Assembly (NCBI RefSeq): GCF_000218685.1
Contig: NW_006763294.1
Location: 786,475 to 850,474 of the forward strand
From: Serpula lacrymans var. lacrymans S7.9
Taxonomy: Eukaryota > Basidiomycota > Agaricomycetes > Boletales > Serpulaceae
Direction: 5' to 3'
DNA: 64,000 nt
Shown: positions 32,934 through 44,665 of the stretch, one piece after another
Layout: each line of letters opens with the position of its first letter
How positions within the stretch are numbered: the first letter of the stretch is position 1
Notes under the pieces: model-generated
Told to the model about the DNA's origin: nothing
The model's input: only the letters and a program-made list of their open reading frames with translations
Database searches by the model: none
Translations under genes and position numbers: made by a program

Positions 32934-33092
32934 TGTTGTCGCTGTTGGTGGTAATGAGGAGCCCGGAAGCAAATTATAATGATTAGATAAGAACATGAAC
33001 AAGGGGCGTGAGAAAAACAATGTTAATGTGGCTGTGATCCTAGAAATACAAGTGTATGTCACAGTTCTAACCTCCCTTCTTTTCAGTATAAT

Positions 33093-33721
33093 TCATATGC
33101 TGGCCGCACCTGAAGTAGCAGCACGTTCGCGTTCTCCTTGGAAAAATCCTTTGGAAAAATCGCTGTCTAGGAACTCCTTGAAGACGGAAATCTGGGGCAA
33201 TGCATCTGGTCCAGCTTCGGATTCGACAAAGTTGAATGTCATCATGTATTCGTTCGTGTAGGCTGCGCCTGTTACAGACAGCCCTTGTGAAGAAGCCTGA
33301 GAACGATTCAGACTCGTACAGTGACTACTGGTGTAGGATGGTAAATGAACTTACATGCATAGATATGGAGTGATCACCCTCTATAAGCTCATATACAGTG
33401 ACCTATGGGAGTTATTTGGCGTCAGTGCCTATCCTCTCTGCCGTTGACTTACTAAATAAACGGGATCACCTTTAACTCTACAAACATACCCATCACCTGC
33501 CTAGAGAACTCGAGACACTCTTGCTTATTCCGAACAGGCTGGCCGAAGGAACGAGGCAGGATATGGTGCTGAAGCGTCGGTGCGAGGAGTGCGGAATGGA
33601 CAGCTAGACGCTGTTCAGCCGACTCGTAGGTGTGCCATGATTCCAAGTGATTTATAAGGGCAAGGACAGCACGAACATTAGGAGAAGGACTGGCAGACAC
33701 AGACGACGGCAGAGAGACCAT
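33093..33721 (-). CDS. NTF2-like (SnoaL-type) protein, copy 2
   Basis: Three exons, 33721-33470, 33402-33355 and 33296-33093, give 167 residues. Clear tandem paralogue of the gene at 32260-32933: same lengths of exons 1 and 2, and the same motifs (LAPTLQHHILPRSFGQPV, SRQVMGMFVELK, VTVYELIEGDHSISMH, EYMMTFNFVESEAG, KEFLDSDFSKGFFQGERER). The protein sequence has diverged to roughly 40 percent identity by eye. Divergent from KRI1 with 194 bp between start codons, so the two share a promoter region. Confidence 0.8.
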
Positions 33722-33915
33722 TTATTGGGTGGTTTGGTTCGGGGTGAAAGCTATCAAATGGCTCCATAGCCTTGCATCTGATAATCTATACCGGTTTTAA
33801 ACCAGAGAGAGGCGCTTGTGTGTCCAACTATCGTGGGAACGCATATCGTGGCTGTGCAATTTTATGCTGCTCATACTGTAGAAAAATATTATCGGTTTTG
33901 TACACTACATAAACT

Positions 33916-36511
33916 ATGTTCGAGGATGAGTCCGACGTCGAGGACATCGACAGGCTCACCATAAATGAGCACTTTGCCAAGGCTTTTCAGTACAAAAAGG
34001 AGCGAGAGGAGCTCTCAAAATGTATGTTCCTCCTGCTTGAACCGTGGACAAACTTATATCAGCTATACAGTGAAAGAAAAATATGGGTCTGACTATGACT
34101 CAAATGAAGATGAAGAGGATTCGGAGGATGCAGAATCAGAGGATGAAGATGGGGAGGAGCTTACCCCTCAGGTGGATGCCGCGATTCTGCGTACGCTTGC
34201 GCGAATAAAAAACCGTGATCCAGAAATATATAATTCAAGCAAGAGTATATTCGAAGGTACGTTTTTTCGTGCAGGACTTAAATCCCTTTCGGCTGATTCA
34301 GATGCTTAACAGAGGAGCAGACACGAACAACCAAGCATCCTGTTGTGAATAAGGCACGCAAAGAGAAGGTGTGTATACCCTTCAATCCCGACCACAAAGG
34401 CACTTACCCCGTGTATTCTACATGATTAGTCGAAGTCGAAACCTATCAATATACAACAAGCAACGCTCGCATCTGCTCTTAACGCCGCTTCTGGCTCCCG
34501 AACTCCTTCACCAGAACCTTTGACTCATGTTGAGGAGCAACGTGCATTACGCGATGAAATGCGAAGCGCATTCCACGATGCCATCGTCGCTGATAGTGGG
34601 GACGACGAAGACATCCTGGTCCCTCGTGAGAAAACGCTTGATGAAATGGAGAGAGAAGAAGAAGATTACCGCGCATTCTTGGCACGGGAAGTTGGACACG
34701 AGTTGGAGCAGCTTGTCACAGTCGAAAGCGGTGCAGTAATGTCCAGCACGGACGGTGAGGATGAAGAGGAAGCAAAAGCGGAAAGTGGGAAGAAGTCCAA
34801 AAAGAAGGCAAAAAGTACGTCGGAAGGAAGTAAGGGAAAAGGAAAGTCCAAGCAAAACCAAGATCAGGAGTTTCTTCTGAAGTAAGTCGATTTCTTTGCG
34901 TGTGGTCATATGTCGTAGGTACTTATTGGAGTTTCTGCGATAGCTATATCCTTAATCGTGGCTGGATTGATCGAGCAAGTCGTCGCGTTCCAACCTATGG
35001 AGAAATCGTTGGATCCCAAAAATCAAAATCGAAGACAGGGGAAACAGAGCACTCCAGTGACGATATCGATCAAGCACCGGAAGGAGATAATGTAGAAGAG
35101 CTCGACGACGATTTTGATGAAATTGCAGAGCGCTTTGAGAGCTCGTACAATTTCCGATTCGAAGAGCCGTAAGTTTCCCTGGCCTACACTTCTCTTTCTA
35201 TTCTATTATTGTATTCTGAAGCATTTATGATTTGTACTGTTTAGTGATGCTGCCGAGATCAAGTCCTTCCCTCGTTCTATTCCGATGACTGTACGTCGAG
35301 AAGACACATCTAGGAAGGAAGCGCGTGAACGGCGGCGACAACGCAAAGAAGAGGAACTGGAGAAAAAGCGAGAAGAGATAAAAAGGCTAAAAGCACTGAA
35401 AATGCGGGAGGTTCGCCGCAAGCTAGAGCGAATTGGACGTGAGGGAGGACTGGCGTTGCAGGATGGCACAGACGCAGGTAAGTTTCAGCCTATCTTTAGA
35501 CGTTCTGTAGGTTTTCAGGAGTACTAATCTGAATGGCATGTGAAGCTTTGCAAGATCTGGACCTAGATGCGGACTGGGACCCGGATGCACATGATAGACA
35601 GATGGATGGCATATATGGGGATGGGGGTGATAATGACAATGCATCCGATATTGACCTCGAGAAGCCCACATGGGATGATGATATTGATATCGACGACATA
35701 ATCCCCCCAGAACAAGACGAGGAGAACGAGCTTTCTAAAGACAAGAAAAAGAAGAAAAAGAAAAAGGACAAAAAGAAGGGGAAAGGGAAAGAGGACGATG
35801 AGCCAGATGGTGTAGATGTTGATGCCATGGATGCCGAAGTAGAACGTGATCCCGACGAGGAGGAGTGGGACGGTACGGAAGAAATGCGAAAGCGGAAAAT
35901 ACAGGAATATATGGATGAAGTGTATGGGCTGGACTTCAATGACATGGTATGTCTACTATCCGCTTCTTTCTTGACATCGTACAGCATGTTCACACACACC
36001 CTTTCGTGCACAGGTGGCTGGCATGCCGACACGCTTCAAATATGCCCCTGTGGCTTCGCAGACTTACTCGCTGACACCCGCAGAAATATTAACAGCCACG
36101 GACGCAGAGTTGAATCAGTTTATGAGCGTAAAAAGATATGCCCCATATCGCGCGGAGGGCTGGGACCACAACCGGGGTGCACGGTTGAAGGAACTTAGAG
36201 ATAAAATAACCGAGCGCACTGGGAACTCCAGTGTTTTAAACAAAGAGGGGAGGACTGATGCTGGGGAAAGGCCCGCGAAAAAGCGAATGGGAAAGAAAGA
36301 ACGGCAACGGCTGAAAGGTGTTGGTGGAACAGAAGAGCCAGAAAATCCTGACGACGTTCAAGGCGTCGTAAAGGTAGCCGACCAACGGAAACGAAAAGCG
36401 GAAGACGAGGACAAAATAGAGGAAACAGCGGGAAATGATGTCGCTACTCAGGAAAACGACGGACCAAGGAAAAAGAAAAGAAGAAGGCATAAGAAAACTG
36501 TCCAGCAGTGA
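33916..36511 (+). CDS. KRI1: ribosome biogenesis protein Kri1
   Basis: Kri1 binds Krr1 in the nucleolus and is required for 40S subunit assembly. Eight exons keep frame throughout: 33916-34021, 34071-34256, 34313-34368, 34430-34881, 34944-35168, 35245-35477, 35546-35946, 36014-36511; 718 residues. Recognised by INEHFAKAFQYKKEREEL, LKEKYGSDYDSNEDEED, the central FLLNYILNRGWIDR, FPRSIPMTVRREDTSRKE with a long charged helix, MDEVYGLDFNDMVAGMPTRF and the C-terminal FMSVKRYAPYRA. Long acidic and Lys-rich tracts (DKKKKKKKKDKKKGKGK) and a basic tail (RKKKRRRHKK) suit a nucleolar protein. The length is close to family members. Confidence 0.93.
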
Positions 36512-36826
36512 TAGTTGTTTTGGATATTATATGTTGACGGCGAATCAGACCACATTGACTGTTAACAATATTGCTTTACAATCACATTCATTGACAGAAA
36601 CACCGGTGTATACGCTGTTTCTAAATATATGGCTTTACTTATATCACTATGTATTATATTGAGGTCCGTTGTCTAAAGCTACAAGCAGTCAGTAGAGAAT
36701 GTAACGAGATCTACACTACGAGATACAATTCATCGTTACACCTTACAAAGAACATGTCCTAGGCGTATCAAGTCCAGATGAAGGAGAAGGCGTTAGCGTG
36801 AAGTACACAAGTCCACATATGATAGA
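36512..36826. other. intergenic between convergent genes
   Basis: KRI1 and the LRR gene converge here; AT-rich, presumably both 3' UTRs. Confidence 0.5.
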
Positions 36827-38500
36827 TCATGACGAAAATTGACAGGACCCACACCCGCCAGTTGCGTTCAGCCCCGTATTCTGCAATGAGCAACTCTTCA
36901 ACGAAGAAGATGAACAGAGTAAAGTCGGGACGGTCCCAGTGAGCGCAGTATTATTCTGAAGGGAGATAATCTGGAGAGACGGCGGGAAATTAGAAGGCAG
37001 AGGTGGCTGGAGATTATTGGAAGATAGCAGTAGTTGGGTTAATGCGGAGAAGGACGAGATGGATGAAGGAATGGTGCCAGTGATCGAAGTGGATGCAAGG
37101 TCGCTGCAGGCACAAATGTCAGTTATATAATAGTGAGTGAAACAGGGGATTACACGTACAGCAGCTGAAGAGAAGATTGAAGGGATGAACTAGACGAGAG
37201 AGTAGATAGCGGATTGCTAATTTGCTGTGAATTGATGACACTACAAATATGTCAGTACGGATGATAGAATGACGAGGGGAAATAGGACTTACAGATTCTG
37301 TAGTGACAACGTTGCTAAGCTGGAAGGTAAAGATGTTCCCATCATCTTGTTGTTGACCAGTGTGAGAGTGGTTATTGCTTTCAACGACTGGAAAATATTA
37401 TCTGGAAACGCTGTTATAGCAGTAGCCTCCAGTTGAAGGTTTGTCATCGCGGTCAAGTTCGTGAATGACGCAGGTAATGATCCGGCTAAATAACCGTAAA
37501 TTAGTATCTTGCAAAAGGGCTCTTAACAAGAAGACATACCTGGTATTGTGTTTCCACCAACAACCTGCAGCGATTGCAGACTAGTAAGACTTCCAATTTC
37601 CGATGGGAGTGCTGCTGGTACTCCAGGGAAAGTGAGTTTCCTAAACAAAATCAAATCAAATCAAAATTAGCGTTATCCAGGGAGAAGAATATTTATATCG
37701 ACATACAAATTGGAGACTTGGCCGGACCCATCGCACGTTACACCAGTCCATGCACAGAACTTGACATCTTGGACCCAGCTTCCATTACCCAGAGTGGCCT
37801 GTCCTGCGGCGTTAGCTGTTTCAAATACAGCACGCAGACCACAGAATTGGATGGCATTCTGTATCTGTTGACCATCCTGGGTATCGGTATTAAGGAAACT
37901 GGATGGGACAGCTTGCAACGTCGGCAAGCAGGTAGAGCATGGATACGAAGACGGACTCGAAGGAGCATTCAACGTGTACTGCGATAAGCATTGTTGGGCG
38001 TTTGTAGATAGTGTAGAAGATGTCGAAGTCGAAGACGTCGAGCCCGAATCAGAACTTGAGGTGCTAGACATTGACAGCACCTTTACATTCAAGAATATGG
38101 TATTTCCGAGCAAGAATAGCAGAATGATGATCAGGAGAACGAGACACCATCTCCTGCGCTTGCGTTGCTTGTCTGATTTGGTGTGGCAGTTGCAACGGCG
38201 CTTCTCTACGTGTAAAGGAGGCCACTGTTGCAGCTTTGGTTGCGAATCAAGCTCTGAGTCCTGACCCAACGTTCGAATGTCGAAGAACAGTTTGGTGAAT
38301 CGATCCCGGACTCCGCCTGGGGATGGGGTCTGAACACCGGCCTCGATGTCTTTGGGAGATGAGTTGCGCATGATAGATTTAGAAGAGATGCTGAAACGTG
38401 AAGGAGCGACTGTAGATGCGGGAGAGAACTGCGATTTCTCGACGTGGAGGTTGGTAGTGGGTAAAGATATTGATAAGTGCTCTCGAAATTTGGAGCTCAT
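36827..38500 (-). CDS. single-pass membrane LRR protein
   Basis: Five exons (38500-37707, 37640-37540, 37485-37293, 37240-37160, 37103-36827) give 481 residues with all phases matching. Residues 1-115 are cytoplasmic-like (Ser/Pro-rich, then a Cys/Lys/Arg patch). A transmembrane segment follows (WCLVLLIIILLFLLGNTIFL). Next comes a Ser/Thr stalk (SSTSSSDSGSTSSTSTSS), then a Cys-containing cap with WTGVTCDGSGQVSNL, the cap typical of plant-type LRR proteins. The outer region has LRR units (IGSLTSLQSLQVVGG, LTNLQ-like MTNLQLEATAITAFP, ITTLTLVNNKM, LTQLLLSSNNLQ, LQIISLQNNTALTGTVP). There is no kinase domain. Many agaricomycetes have such type II LRR proteins; the ligand is unknown. The start is 362 bp from the divergent PalB gene. 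Confidence 0.85.
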
Positions 38501-38862
38501 TGGTGCGGTCGTGTCGAAAAGACTGTGGTGGTGAGTGAGATAAATGAGGAATAGGTTCAGAAGTAATACCGGTTAAAAGTACAATAAGGCGTGGACAAGA
38601 CATAATTACTTATGGACCCTTCACTGTGATGGCCACAGAACAATGAGTACCGCAACAAAAGCAGCCACAATCCGAAAAAGGCAGGTGCCTTTAATTACTA
38701 TTGTTTGTGCCATTATTATTACGTAAAACTCATATAACCTATTGTGACTCCTGTCACGCAGCGTCACCACACTGACAGAACACGTGCCTTACACGTGCCG
38801 GAGTATCAGTGCACCCTGAGATTTCTTGGCTGAGGGTCGCCATCAGGACGATCACTCAGCCC

Positions 38863-41800
38863 ATGGCACCCAAGCCATTCACGACTATTCAGGACGTGGA
38901 AGTGCGTTCCCAGCATTCTGGAATTTTAATGATAACATAACGGTGTCATACATCTAGACATGCTACTCCAAAGCTGCCAAGGCCGAGTTGGACCAGGACT
39001 GGAGTCAGGCATTTCGTTTGTACGTTGAAGCTGCAGAGGGCTTTCTCCATTTCAGCCGCACTAGAGTCGAAGATGCTCTTCGGGGGAGATGCAAATCTAG
39101 TGCAGGCAAGGCACTCGAACGAGCGGAGAAAATCAAGGCATTGAAGCATGATTTGGCGCCGGTGGCAGTAAACCGCTTCTCTGAACGCGAGTTAATTCAC
39201 TTTTACCAGCAATCTGCAGATAATGAACTAGTTTTTAATAGAGGAGCAATATTTTGTGCTCAAGAAATCTTCATTAATAAATGGCAAACGATACCTTTCT
39301 TGGAATGAATCTTCCAATCAACGGCAACATAATGTTTTATACAGGTACGTGCAGAAAGTCGAAGACAACTTAATCATCAATATTCACGTGAAGCATCTTA
39401 CCGTAGAGAAGTTGAACAACCTGAACTTTCTGCTGAGCAACAGGAAGTTCTGACCTGCTGGCAAAGACCAAGTGAAGTCCTATCGGAGGCATCTATGGCA
39501 TCTCTCCCTCTCCTTCCAGAAGATATTATACAGCACATAGTGAACGACTGCTCGGTTTGTGCTTCTATTGCAGTGTGTCTTGTACATAATCGTCGCTTTC
39601 AATCAAGGGTACGTCGATATACCACACGCATCCTCATTTCTTACCTTCTGCAATTGTAGCTGCTCTTATCGTCATTATTCCCTCAAGGCCAAGATTCAAT
39701 GCCTGTGCTGTCACCCGAGGGCAGATATGACGTCAAAATATTCGTCAATGGGGAGTACCGCCGAGTAAGTTGCAAAGCCAGGTGCTAACGTATTAATCAA
39801 TCGCTTCAGTCGTTGATTAAATTGATATCTAGATTGGTGAGCATACCATGATACTACTTCATTATACAATCTTGCCCTGACTAACAAAGCATGAACTCTA
39901 GTCGTTGACGACAAACTGCCGTTCAATTGCGACGGGGTGCTCATAGGTTTGTCAACTGGCAGCAAACTCCAATTATGGCCATCCGTTATTGAGAAAGCCG
40001 TAAGTCAGGAGGCCATTCTCGGAGCATTATGTCTAAAGTACTCGTAGTATATGAAACTGATGGGAGGTTACGACTTTCCTGGATCGTGAGTGCTGGTAAT
40101 TTGCATCTTCACCCTGTAATCACCATCATTTTCAGAAATTCAGGCATCGATCTTCAGTAAGCTTTCGTATTCAACCTTCTCAGTTCTGTACATATTCACT
40201 TACACACCAGCGCCCTTGCTGCATGGATACCGGAGCATATTGAGGTAAAAAGGTGAGTGTATTGTGTGCTATATATTCGAGAAGTAACCACAATCAAAAT
40301 GACTAGTCCTACATTTGAACGGGAGAAGACATGGTCGCGCATATATGATGGCTTCACCAAAGGTAACGCTTTGTTCGAAATCAAAGTAAATGTTGATAAA
40401 CAGTCGTTTTCAAGGGCACTGCGTGCTCACAGTTGGTACCGATGATCGAATACATATTGATGGCTTTCAGCTGTTACCATCACATGATTACGCAGTAATA
40501 GGTATGAACTTTTGGTCAAACGTAGGATATATTAGTATCCAACTGACTAAATAGATATTCGGGAGGTACACGAGGAACGCTTCTTAACATTGCTCGATTC
40601 CCGGGTGCGAGTGGACTCAGCTGAAAAAGGATGCACACCTTCTGAAGACCCTCCAGCTGATAGCTCAAGTATGTAGCAAAGCTGTCGCTCTTATAGTCAA
40701 TCTCACCATCCCTAAGGGATTCTGAATATGTCTTGGAGTGATATCTGCGGCATCTTTGAAGGCGTCTATGTTAGCTGGAATCCAGATCGATTCAAATATT
40801 CGGTCGTCTTCCATGGGTATATGATTAGTGTCTTTTGGTACTATCATACTGACCATGATACAGCATTTGGAGGCATAACAAAGTAGAAGATAAAGGACAA
40901 TGTATGTCATGAGGGATGTCATTAGTTCGTGCTGTGCGATTGAATTCTTATTCCCAAGCGTCAAGCCACCACCTGCGACTTCAACTCTGTGCCTGTCGAG
41001 ATCAATCCGAACTACAAGAGATCTGGATATTGCTGACCAGACATATCGTCAATTCCCGCCAAACATCCGATTATATTGCTCTTAATGTCCAGAACGAAGA
41101 AGGTAACATAGCGCCAATGGATATCAATAAAATTGCATCCAAGGTACGCTTTTCCTGAACGTCAGACGAACTATCACAATTCTTCATCCATAGGGAACAT
41201 ATACAAACAGTGTGCATGTCCTTGTAAGCCCTGGAGGTGTTCATCTGTTACAGGTTACTGAAAGAAAAATGGTAGGTGCGAACACGTGTGGATAAAGTAT
41301 CTGGCACCCTTTCAATTCTAGTGTCCTATGATGGTCCTTCGGAAGATGTTTGTTTTACCGTTAGCGCATACTCGTCCCTCGAAATCCAGTGGGATAAAAG
41401 TGTTCCATCTCCATTCCACAGTACAAAGGTGGTTCCCAAGATTACGCCGTTTTATTGACTTACTGAAAGACGCCAGGTCGATGGTAGTTTGACAAGCAAG
41501 AACGCTGGTGGTAACTGTACGTATCCAACATACATGGTCAATCCTCAGTACCATCTGCGGATATATCCAGAGGGACTGGAGAGCCATCGTGCAGGACTCA
41601 GATCCAACATGGTCATCGTTGCTCAGGCTTCTAGAGATATACCTCTTAATCTCACCCTTGTCTGGTCACAAGGGGAGAGGACAATAGAGTAGGTTGAGTA
41701 GTATCTTGTAGTATCTTCCAATCATTGATTTGATGAAAATAGGTTGTCAAGGAAAGAAGTAGCAGCCAACTCTGGAGCATATAGTTATGGCCTTGCTAGG

Positions 41801-42499
41801 ATTGGGATCGAGCTTCCAGGTAAACTTCATTTTATAATTTATAATTTTCTGACTAAACGTTCTCAGCTGGCGATTACACGATTATCTTGTCAGCTTTCGA
41901 ATCAGATCATCTGGGTCCATTCAAGTTAAAGGTCGATAGTACAAATCGTTTCGATTTGAAGCCTATTCCTCAAGAAGGAGCAGGGATGTACAACAGGGTC
42001 GTTCGTGGAGAATGGTGATTCACTTCGTGAACTTTCAGAAGATCGCTACACCTGCTGATGTGTTATCTCCAGGAACGCACACTCGGCTGCTGGGGGCCCC
42101 AGTCATGAACGTTACTCACACAATCCAATATATCAAATTAAAGTTCCCTCTACAACAAAGTTCAAGTACGTGATTGACGTCATTCTAGTACTCCTTCAAC
42201 TTCCAGTTAACCTGACCCCTCCCAGAGCTCGTCTTCAGCTGGTGAAAGCGTCCCCCTCCATTTCAGTCAACCTTTCTCTCTTTCAATCCTCTGATGTGGC
42301 TCTAGGTCAATGTATAGCAACTTCTGGACCATATTCCGATGCGGTTTCAGGCGTAGACATTCCTCAGGTGTCGCTGGCAACTGGGGTATATTTACTTGTG
42401 CCATCAACATACAACCCAGGCATTCAAGTAGCATTCAGAATGATCTTATACAGTACGGCGCCAGGTTTGAATGTCGTACAAAGGGAGAAAGGCATATAG
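38863..42499 (+). CDS. RIM13: calpain-like protease PalB/Rim13
   Basis: PalB/Rim13 is the cysteine protease that cleaves PacC/Rim101 in fungal ambient-pH signalling on endosomes. About 20 small exons were traced. They code an N-terminal MIT domain (YSKAAKAELDQDW to KALERAEKIKAL), which binds ESCRT-III. The calpain core follows, with catalytic Cys in NDCSVCASIAVCL, His in LLPSHDYAVIDI and the Asn region as RILNMSWSD (usually NPW). Two C2-like C-terminal domains come last (VSYDGPSEDVCFTVSAYS; SKNAGGNCTYPTYMVNPQY; ILSAFESDHLGPF; NPGIQVAFRMILYST). One exon is only 4 nt (39833-39836), needed to give EYRR-IVVDDKLP. The donor of the intron ending at 39243 is uncertain. The stop is 5 bp from that of convergent RIT1. 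Confidence 0.93.
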
Positions 42500-42504
42500 T
42501 GTTA

Positions 42505-44348
42505 TCATGCATTCAATGGTGATGGTTCCGGAGCAGAACGAAAAGAGAGTGGAGAAAGAAGAAATTCGTTCGTCCTTTTTAGCGTCGTTCGAGAAGGATT
42601 TGCAACAGGACAACTGGATATAATCCATTGCAGGCGGGTTTTGATGGTCTGTTTGCTCACTGTCGTTTGTAATTGTTAATTGGGTCCATATTTTGGCTAA
42701 AGTATTTGCACACGCACTCAGGTTTTGGTTATCATTACTTCTCCTCATGCTACCTGTGTCGTCAAATAATTTGGATAGAGCTGCGAGAGCAACGCCTACA
42801 CTAACATCCTTTCCTGTGTCACAGGAAATACAAACCGGGCGCCCACTCTTGATGTGAGATTCAATGAAAATCATAGATCGTGGCAGAACGACCTGCAGAT
42901 AGTGTATCTGTCCCTTCTTCCCAAAGGGTGTGACGATCTGAAGTATGTAGGGCGCTGCAGGCTTATCAGGAACTGAAATAGGGGGAAATTCCAAGGAGCT
43001 CAGCTGGAGATGAGCGATGTCAGCGTCACCTTGAGCGCGGGATGGTATTTTATGATTCGAAGAGTTCGAGCATTCCGAGTTTGAACAAAGCATGATCAAG
43101 CCGCTGACTTGTGTGATAGGGGTACGAAGGTTGTCACAACCTGTGGGGACAAGCTCTTCTCTCGAAGCAGATACTATAGAACGAACGAGCACTGGGAGCC
43201 CTTCTCGGCTCTCGTTCAAGATTTTCTCCCGATTCTGCCAGAATAGATCTGGTGTCAAACCCTATGATTCGAAGCTGATGAGGACTTTCGGACGCTAAGA
43301 CTTTCAAATACGTACCATTCCCCAAAGCTCATGGTCATCTCCTGAGCCTTGTATATATGTAAATGCATGGGCTCGCCTTTCCATTCCATCAAAGATCTGC
43401 TTGGAAGCCGAAAGACAGATCACTGGGATGTATTTCCGGTCACCGACATCCAAGAATTCTGGAAATACTGAAGTGGAAGGTGTGATCCAGATCGGCCTTA
43501 ATGGTAGCGTGAGCTCCGGTAAACGGTAGAAAGAGGCCTATTGAAGATAATTTGAGGAAACAGGAACATATTACTGGGAATAATGTGATTCACCACCAAA
43601 TCATCAGCCCAGCCATCCAATCTACTCTCTATCCGGTCGTGCTCTTGAGCACTGACCACGCCAGGAGGTGTATAGAGCTTATTGTTCCAATTCGCAGTCT
43701 CCGAACTCGGTTTTAACCTGTGGATAGCCCGATTAATTACGGCACACCATATTGGTACCGTCTTTGATAGTGAATCAGGCATACGTTTTCCAGCCCTAGT
43801 TGAGTCTACCAGTACAATTCTATGCACAAAATATGAATGCACAATGGTGAGTGCAAAATGAGGGAAGTACTCTATATGTCATTTTTATGAGCGACTTACC
43901 CTCGATGCTGCGCCAACAGCGGCAGAATATGCAAGTTAGGCCGTCGCAAATTGAAACCCCAGTTGCCTGTATGCCCGTCTGTGGATTTGAAATATGCCCA
44001 GTGCGAGAAACTCTGTCGTTAGAGAGAATCAGAGAATAAAAGGAGAGTATCGACAGCGTGAATCCTCACATGGCCAGTGGTAGTCGGGTCTGCATACCAA
44101 GCACCGCAACGTAGATTAGCTGAGCTTCTAATCAGATAATATGAATCAAAAGCACCGCAAAACTATGACCTACGCAAAAGCGGAAGGTCGGGATATGCTC
44201 TTTGAGCTTGTTCAACAAAGGTAGCATCTTCAGCAATGGAATGAAGGCGATTGTACAGATCCTGAGATTCCTTTCGGATGCTTTCCATCACTTGTGCCTT
44301 TTCTTCAATAAGGATGTCATGACTGAAGCTAGTTACAGCGTCTTCCAT
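42505..44348 (-). CDS. RIT1: initiator tRNA phosphoribosyl transferase Rit1
   Basis: Rit1 adds 2'-O-ribosyl phosphate to A64 of initiator methionine tRNA and so keeps it out of elongation; the family is found in fungi and plants. The first exon starts at 44348 (MEDAVTSFSHDILIEEKAQV). Later exons give ANLRCGAWYADP, YFKSTDGHTGNWGFNLRRPN, LVDSTRAGKRMPDSLSKTVP with IWCAVINRAI, then LYTPPGVVSAQEHDRIE. The C-terminal phosphatase-like domain has RPVCISCDTGKDVSVGVALA. A last intron (donor GTGCGT, acceptor ...GACAG, 58 bp) gives SKQTIKTRLQWIISSCPVAN followed by PSRTTLKRTNEFLLS, the family ending; the stop is at 42505. Without that intron the frame would continue with unrelated residues. Confidence 0.93.
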
Positions 44349-44665
44349 CTATATCCGATATAATAGTCGTGTAGTTGCCAGTGTACAACTCGAACGACCG
44401 TTTTAGTATGAGGTGATTGATACCACTTGTAAAGATGATCAAAGATATCCAAATATGGCTAAAAACGTGAAGTCAAGGAATTATTGTTGAAGCCACAGTC
44501 ATACAAACCCCTACTTATCAGCCAATGGATAGCTCTGCACCTCAGCACTTCAGTTTCGGCAATTTATTTGAGCTGGTCTATTTGGATAGGATCGGCGGCA
44601 TGTCACAGTAGCAGGATCCGATAAGCTCCTTTCTACGGCCCCCGCTAATATCTGTCTAGCCAGAA

